The notes beneath the pieces were generated by a model. It made no database searches, had not been told where the DNA came from, and saw nothing but the letters and a program-made list of their open reading frames with translations. A DNA stretch of 9,737 bases, from the NCBI GenBank assembly GCA_035560715.1, contig DATMYW010000056.1:1-9737 (forward strand), read 5' to 3'. How positions within the stretch are numbered: the stretch's first letter is position 1; the number at the start of each line of letters is the position of its first letter. This DNA is from JAAXTX01 sp035560715 (GTDB lineage: Bacteria > Patescibacteriota > Minisyncoccia > Moranbacterales > UBA1568). The translations under genes and the position numbers were made by a program. Shown in pieces: positions 7,433 to 9,737 of the stretch.

Positions 7433-8854
7433 ATGAGCACCAAGAAGAAACCGATGAAGAGAAAGGTCAAGCCGGCGCCGATGAAGCCGAAGAAGACGAC
7501 GAAAAAGGTCGCGTCAAAAAAATCACCGAAAAAATCCGCCCCGAAGAAACCGATGCAAAAAAAGAAGTCGCTCGTCAAGAAATCCAAGCCGGCGCCGAAG
7601 AAAACGACGAAGAAAGTCGTTCCGAAAAAGCCGATGAAGAAGGCTGAGCCGAAGAGCCCGGTCAAGAAGTCCGTCATGAAGAAGACGAATGTTTCGGTGA
7701 AGCCGGAGTCGGCCAAAAAGACGAAAGCCGAGGTGAAGCAGGAGGAGAAGGTGGATGCTTTCGGGGAGATCGTGGCGCGCGGCAAGCAGCGCGGATTCGT
7801 TACCGAAGACGAGATCATCCACATCCTGCCCGACGTGGAGACCGACCTTGACGCGTTGGAGCGCCTCTATGGGAGCCTCGAGGAGGCTGGTGTCCGTGTC
7901 GTCACGTCCGATGAGATGCTCAAGGTTGAGACTGACCAGATTGCCGAGACCTTCGAGACCGGAAAGGACAAGACGTCCAAGAAAAAAGCCTCGGAACGTC
8001 CGCAGCCGGTCGATGGGGAGGACGACACGTCGGACCTCGTCCAGATGTATCTCCGGGAGATCGGACGCGTGCCGCTCCTGAATGCGGAAGAGGAAGTGCG
8101 GCTCGCAAAGCTGATCGAGAAGGGAGACATCGCCGCCAAGCAGAAGTTGACCGAAGCGAACCTCCGCCTCGTGGTTTCGATCGCCAAGAAGTATGTCGGA
8201 CGCTCGCACAACCTGTCGCTTCTCGACCTTATCCAGGAGGGAAACATGGGCCTTTTCCGCGCAGTCGAGAAGTTCGACTACCGCAAGGGATACAAGTTCT
8301 CGACGTACGCGACCTGGTGGATACGTCAGGCCATCACGCGGGCGCTTGCCGACCAGTCCCGAACGATCCGTATCCCGGTCCACATGGTGGAGACCATCAA
8401 CAAGTACCTTCAGGTGACCCGCCGATTGGTGCAGGATCTGGGTCGCGAGCCGCTTCCGGAGGAGATAGCCGCGGAGATGGGTATGGAAGTGGACAAGGTC
8501 CGCCACATTCAGAAGATCTCTCAGGAGACCGTCTCGCTCGAGACCTCGATCGGAGACAATGACGACGATTCCGTCCTCGGCGATTTCATCGAGGACACCG
8601 AAACCGTCATGCCGAATCAGTCTGCCGCGCGGAAACTCCTGCGTGAGCATATCGCCGATATCCTGAACGAGCTGACGCCCCGTGAGCAGAAGATTCTCAA
8701 GATCCGATTCGGGCTCGAGGACGGCGTGACGCATACGCTCGAGGAAGTCGGTCAGGAGTTCGGCGTGACCCGTGAGCGCATCCGGCAGATCGAGGCCAAG
8801 GCGCTTGAGAAGATCCGCGAGCACGACAACGTGAAGAAACTGAGACACTACTAA
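7433..8854 (+). CDS. rpoD: Primary RNA polymerase sigma factor RpoD with Lys-rich N-terminal tail
   Basis: Directs core RNA polymerase to housekeeping promoters. ATG 7433 (473 aa) is chosen because the frame upstream, open to 7061, overlaps dnaG and contains the promoter. Residues 1-105 are an unusual basic tail with about 40 lysines plus Pro, Ala and Ser (KKTTKKVASKKSPKKSAPKK), including a partial internal duplication (residues 13-30 and 52-66). A region 1.1-like domain follows at about 108-165 (EIVARGKQRGFVTEDEIIHI), then region 1.2 at about 197-232 (DLVQMYLREIGRVPLL). Region 2 (about 235-325) includes NLRLVVSIAKKYVGR, LDLIQEGNMGLFRAVEKFDY and the -10-binding helix YATWWIRQAITRA. Region 3 spans about 325-400. 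Region 4 (about 413-473) has LTPREQKILKIRFGL and the -35-reading helix VTRERIRQIEAKALEKIR. It is nearly full length for group 1, so the promoters here are expected to be of sigma-70 type, as observed. The tail resembles histone H1-like proteins; its function is unknown. Confidence 0.97.
   Translation: MSTKKKPMKRKVKPAPMKPKKTTKKVASKKSPKKSAPKKPMQKKKSLVKKSKPAPKKTTKKVVPKKPMKKAEPKSPVKKSVMKKTNVSVKPESAKKTKAEVKQEEKVDAFGEIVARGKQRGFVTEDEIIHILPDVETDLDALERLYGSLEEAGVRVVTSDEMLKVETDQIAETFETGKDKTSKKKASERPQPVDGEDDTSDLVQMYLREIGRVPLLNAEEEVRLAKLIEKGDIAAKQKLTEANLRLVVSIAKKYVGRSHNLSLLDLIQEGNMGLFRAVEKFDYRKGYKFSTYATWWIRQAITRALADQSRTIRIPVHMVETINKYLQVTRRLVQDLGREPLPEEIAAEMGMEVDKVRHIQKISQETVSLETSIGDNDDDSVLGDFIEDTETVMPNQSAARKLLREHIADILNELTPREQKILKIRFGLEDGVTHTLEEVGQEFGVTRERIRQIEAKALEKIREHDNVKKLRHY
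7469..7627 (+). repeat. Direct repeat inside the Lys-rich tail of rpoD
   Basis: The stretch starting AAGCCGGCGCCGATGAAG at 7469 recurs as AAGCCGGCGCCGAAGAAA at 7586, each followed by codons for K-T-T-K-K-V. This suggests local duplication in the tail. A-runs of 6-7 nt also occur at 7516-7522, 7529-7534 and 7557-7563. Confidence 0.6.
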
Positions 8855-8982
8855 AACCTGGTCGAAAGCATGCCCCGTAGCAGAGTCCGCGAGGCTTTAC
8901 GGGGTCAAAAGCCCATAAAGTCTATCAAGTCGGAATGTGGGGGCTGAATCAGGAATAGGGAATAAGGAATCAGGAAAGAACG
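8855..8982 (+). other. Non-coding stretch after rpoD with two possible hairpins
   Basis: No convincing ORF. CCCCGTA (8873-8879) pairs with TACGGGG (8898-8904), and an imperfect inner stem (GAG-T-CC with GGCTT) extends the arm around GCGA. AGCCC (8910-8914) can pair with GGGCT (8941-8945). Neither has a U-tract. It is either the 3' untranslated end of rpoD mRNA or an unrecognised structured RNA. Confidence 0.4.
8946..8976 (+). repeat. Short purine-rich degenerate repeat
   Basis: GAATCAGGAA occurs exactly at 8946-8955 and 8967-8976, with related GGAATAGGGAATAAGG between them. Units of about 7 nt (GAATNNG) recur. The function is unknown. Confidence 0.55.
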
Positions 8983-9015
8983 CAAGAATCCGTCCGGAAG
9001 GGCGGATTCTTGCCA
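8983..9015 (+). terminator. Probable terminator between rpoD and the tRNA gene
   Basis: CAAGAATCCGTCC (8983-8995) pairs with GGGCGGATTCTTG (9000-9012), 13 pairs including one G-T, around loop GGAA. The stem base has the same AATCC...GGATT-TCTT plan as the two clearer terminators at 2664 and 3740. The run of T is short, so efficiency is uncertain. The stem is symmetrical and could work in both directions. Confidence 0.6.
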
Positions 9016-9038
9016 ATATGGGAGGGTTTGGTTATACT
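9010..9038 (+). promoter_or_regulatory. Near-consensus sigma-70 promoter of the split tRNA gene
   Basis: -35 TTGCCA (9010-9015), exactly 17 bp, then -10 TATACT (9033-9038): each box matches consensus at five of six bases, the best promoter in the window. The -35 overlaps the 3' edge of the upstream hairpin. Transcription should begin near 9045, about 26 nt before the tRNA. Confidence 0.8.
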
Positions 9039-9045
9039 GTCTCTG

Positions 9046-9063
9046 TTTCAAGCTCGCTTGAAA
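9046..9063 (+). other. Perfect hairpin in the tRNA leader
   Basis: TTTCAAG (9046-9052) and CTTGAAA (9057-9063) form a 7-bp stem with loop CTCG, starting at about the first transcribed base and ending 7 nt before the tRNA. It may protect the 5' end or set the leader for RNase P (inference). Confidence 0.5.
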
Positions 9064-9070
9064 ATCAGAT

Positions 9071-9104
9071 TCCGGTGTAGCTCAGCGGTAGAGCAGGGGA
9101 CTGT
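9071..9104 (+). tRNA. 5' exon of an intron-split tRNA, probably tRNA-Asn
   Basis: Acceptor 5' strand TCCGGTG (9071-9077), TA at positions 8-9, and a full D-arm GCTC-AGCGGTA-GAGC (9080-9094). Then A26, anticodon-stem 5' strand GGGGA (9096-9100), C32, U33 and the first two anticodon bases G-U (9103-9104). The sequence then departs from any tRNA and runs into a group I intron. The third anticodon base belongs to the 3' exon, which lies beyond the window, so GUN could be Asn, His, Asp or Tyr. U at position 1 and the GGACTGT context match bacterial tRNA-Asn (GGACTGTTAATCC) best. tRNA-His usually has U at 32 (GGATTGTG). The missing 3' half should contain TAATCCC and CACCGGA. Confidence 0.82.
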
Positions 9105-9110
9105 GGAAAC

Positions 9111-9458
9111 ATGCGTGGTATACATGAAACATGTATGCCAGACAAGAGAACCTATGCTGACCGTCCCGAGTATCTGAAGCGTGCCGTCGCGAAGCGCCGT
9201 AAGGCGATGCGGTTGCGTGCAATCGGATATAAGGGCGGAAAATGTTCCCGCTGCGGTTATGATCGCTGTTTGGGCGCGCTCGAATTCCATCATACCGATG
9301 GAAGGAAAGATTTCAGTATTTCTCAGGATGGTCTGACGAGAAGTTGGGCCAGAATCGAGAAAGAGATTGAAAAGTGCGTCCTGATGTGCGCGAATTGCCA
9401 CAGAGAGGAACATGAGAAATTACGCAGCCTTTCGGAGAAATCCGGGAGTGATGAATGA
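9111..9458 (+). CDS. Intron-encoded HNH homing endonuclease
   Basis: A 115-aa protein (107 aa if ATG 9135 is used). It has a basic helical N-terminus (YLKRAVAKRRKAMRLRAIGY), a first zinc knuckle Cys45/Cys48 (KCSRCGY), the HNH histidines in LEFHHTD (60-61), a middle segment DFSISQDGLTRSW, and CANCHREEH with Cys93, Asn95, Cys96, His97 and His101. This is a complete Cys4-type HNH nuclease of the small kind found in group I introns. Such enzymes cut the intron-less allele so that repair copies the intron in; here the target would be the uninterrupted tRNA anticodon region (inference). The whole ORF is inside the intron, between the P1/P2 region and the core. ATG 9111 lies in the predicted P1 loop and ATG 9135 in the next hairpin; neither has a Shine-Dalgarno. 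The first eight residues are of doubtful reality because their codons are also intron structure. The reading frame is intact, suggesting recent activity. Confidence 0.9.
   Translation: MRGIHETCMPDKRTYADRPEYLKRAVAKRRKAMRLRAIGYKGGKCSRCGYDRCLGALEFHHTDGRKDFSISQDGLTRSWARIEKEIEKCVLMCANCHREEHEKLRSLSEKSGSDE
9117..9139 (+). other. Near-perfect hairpin just inside the intron (P2-like)
   Basis: GGTATACATG (9117-9126) pairs with CATGTATGCC (9130-9139), ten pairs with one G-T, around loop AAA. It directly follows or partly overlaps the proposed P1 guide strand, so it is probably P2. The in-frame ATG at 9135 lies in its 3' arm. Confidence 0.65.
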
Positions 9459-9721
9459 GGTGAATTGTCCCGATAAAACGGGATCCTGACGACCTTGAAT
9501 ATTCGAGGAAGTCGGTGACTGGAAGCCTACGGTCGGTTCAGCCCGACTACGGTGATCAGCAGCCAATCCTTTGACGGGTGGAAGGCATAGTCATGCCGAA
9601 GCCTGGCGAAGGAAGGTTCAGAGACTATCCCGCAAGGGAGTAGGCCCCGCAAGGGGTCGAAGCGCCTCACTCCTAATGCATTCGTGCGATGGAGATGATA
9701 TAGTCCATGCGTCCTGGAAAC

Positions 9722-9737
9722 AGGAGGAACACATGTA
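9722..9737 (+). other. Possible ribosome-binding site and start codon at the window end
   Basis: AGGAGG (9722-9727) lies 5 nt before ATG (9733-9735), an ideal Shine-Dalgarno arrangement in a region where such sites are rare. It partly overlaps the 3' arm of the predicted P9 hairpin. It may open another ORF in the distal part of the intron, or be chance. Only one codon after the ATG is visible. Confidence 0.3.

Larger units (their letters stand above)
9105..9737 (+). ncRNA. Group I self-splicing intron in the anticodon loop, 3' end outside window
   Basis: The tRNA is interrupted after U35. Diagnostic group I elements follow the ORF. A Q-like segment GATCAGCAGCC lies at 9554-9564. The R motif GTTCAGAGACTA is at 9616-9627 and the S motif GATATAGTCC at 9697-9706; GACTAT (9623-9628) and ATAGTC (9700-9705) pair as P7. 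Between them are two GCAA-capped hairpins (9629-9638 and 9643-9658) resembling P7.1/P7.2 of IA-type introns, and a CTCC/GGAG stem possibly P8. A GAAA-capped hairpin (9712-9725) fits P9. CGACC (9490-9494) with GGTCG (9655-9659) is a possible P3, but it competes with the second hairpin. The likely 5' splice-site helix P1 pairs exon ACTGT (9100-9104) with GTGGT (9115-9119), giving the usual U-G pair at the splice site but containing three wobbles. I could not assign P4 by hand, and the terminal G is not in view. The RNA should excise itself with guanosine and join the tRNA halves. Confidence 0.87.

Noticed and set aside
7523..8848. Long antisense ORF (441 codons) opposite rpoD
   Set aside because: It mirrors the codon bias of the sense gene, has no family motifs and no start signals; rpoD is unmistakable on the + strand.
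8873..8904. CCCCGTA/TACGGGG hairpin as the rpoD terminator
   Set aside because: There is no T-run after it; the hairpin at 8983 fits the local terminator pattern better.
9096..9110. Reading the tRNA as an uninterrupted tRNA-His with GTG
   Set aside because: The bases after GTG cannot pair with anticodon-stem GGGGA and no T-arm follows, while group I intron motifs do.
9048..9413. Antisense ORF across the tRNA exon and HNH gene
   Set aside because: It overlaps the tRNA and the conserved HNH gene and shows no domain.

Overview
The window looks like a piece of a Patescibacteria (Candidate Phyla Radiation) chromosome. The evidence is a dense block of extracytoplasmic proteins of kinds common in that group: a repetitive adhesin with a Gly-rich end, a one-pass protein ending in a LytR_C-like domain, and a double-anchored FnIII protein. 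Other signs are a lysine-rich extension on RpoD, few Shine-Dalgarno sequences, and a group I intron in a tRNA gene. TGA ends several genes, so the standard bacterial code applies and the TGA=Gly code of Gracilibacteria/Absconditabacteria does not. The exact lineage cannot be fixed from the sequence. All genes lie on the + strand.

Positions 1-2692 hold the 3' part of a large repetitive, Gly-rich surface protein and, 8 nt later, a secreted 267-aa protein, closed by an intrinsic terminator. Positions 2714-3768 are a self-contained unit: promoter, a membrane-anchored 321-aa protein and a terminator. Positions 3786-7341 are a second unit. Its TATAAT box sits only 6 nt before the ATG, which suggests a leaderless mRNA. 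It encodes an FnIII-containing membrane protein, a 105-aa membrane protein 1 nt downstream, and DNA primase (dnaG). Positions 7346-8854 carry the primary sigma factor gene rpoD behind its own likely promoter. The dnaG-rpoD pair recalls the macromolecular-synthesis operon of other bacteria, but here rpsU is not directly upstream and cell-surface genes precede it.

Positions 8855-9045 are non-coding: two possible hairpins, a purine-rich repeat, a strong hairpin resembling the other two terminators, and a near-consensus promoter (TTGCCA-17-TATACT). This promoter drives a tRNA gene starting at 9071 that is broken in the anticodon loop after GU. The interruption is a group I intron: it has the R motif (GTTCAGAGACTA), the S motif (GATATAGTCC) that pairs with it as P7, a Q-like segment and GNRA-capped hairpins. 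It encodes an HNH endonuclease just after the 5' splice site. The intron's 3' end and the 3' tRNA half lie beyond the window. The 5' half is most like tRNA-Asn(GUU), but the last anticodon base must come from the missing exon.

The most notable items are the intron-split tRNA with an HNH ORF starting inside the predicted splice-site helix, the histone-H1-like tail on RpoD, the shared terminator design whose 3' edge doubles as the next promoter's -35 box, and the probable leaderless transcript.
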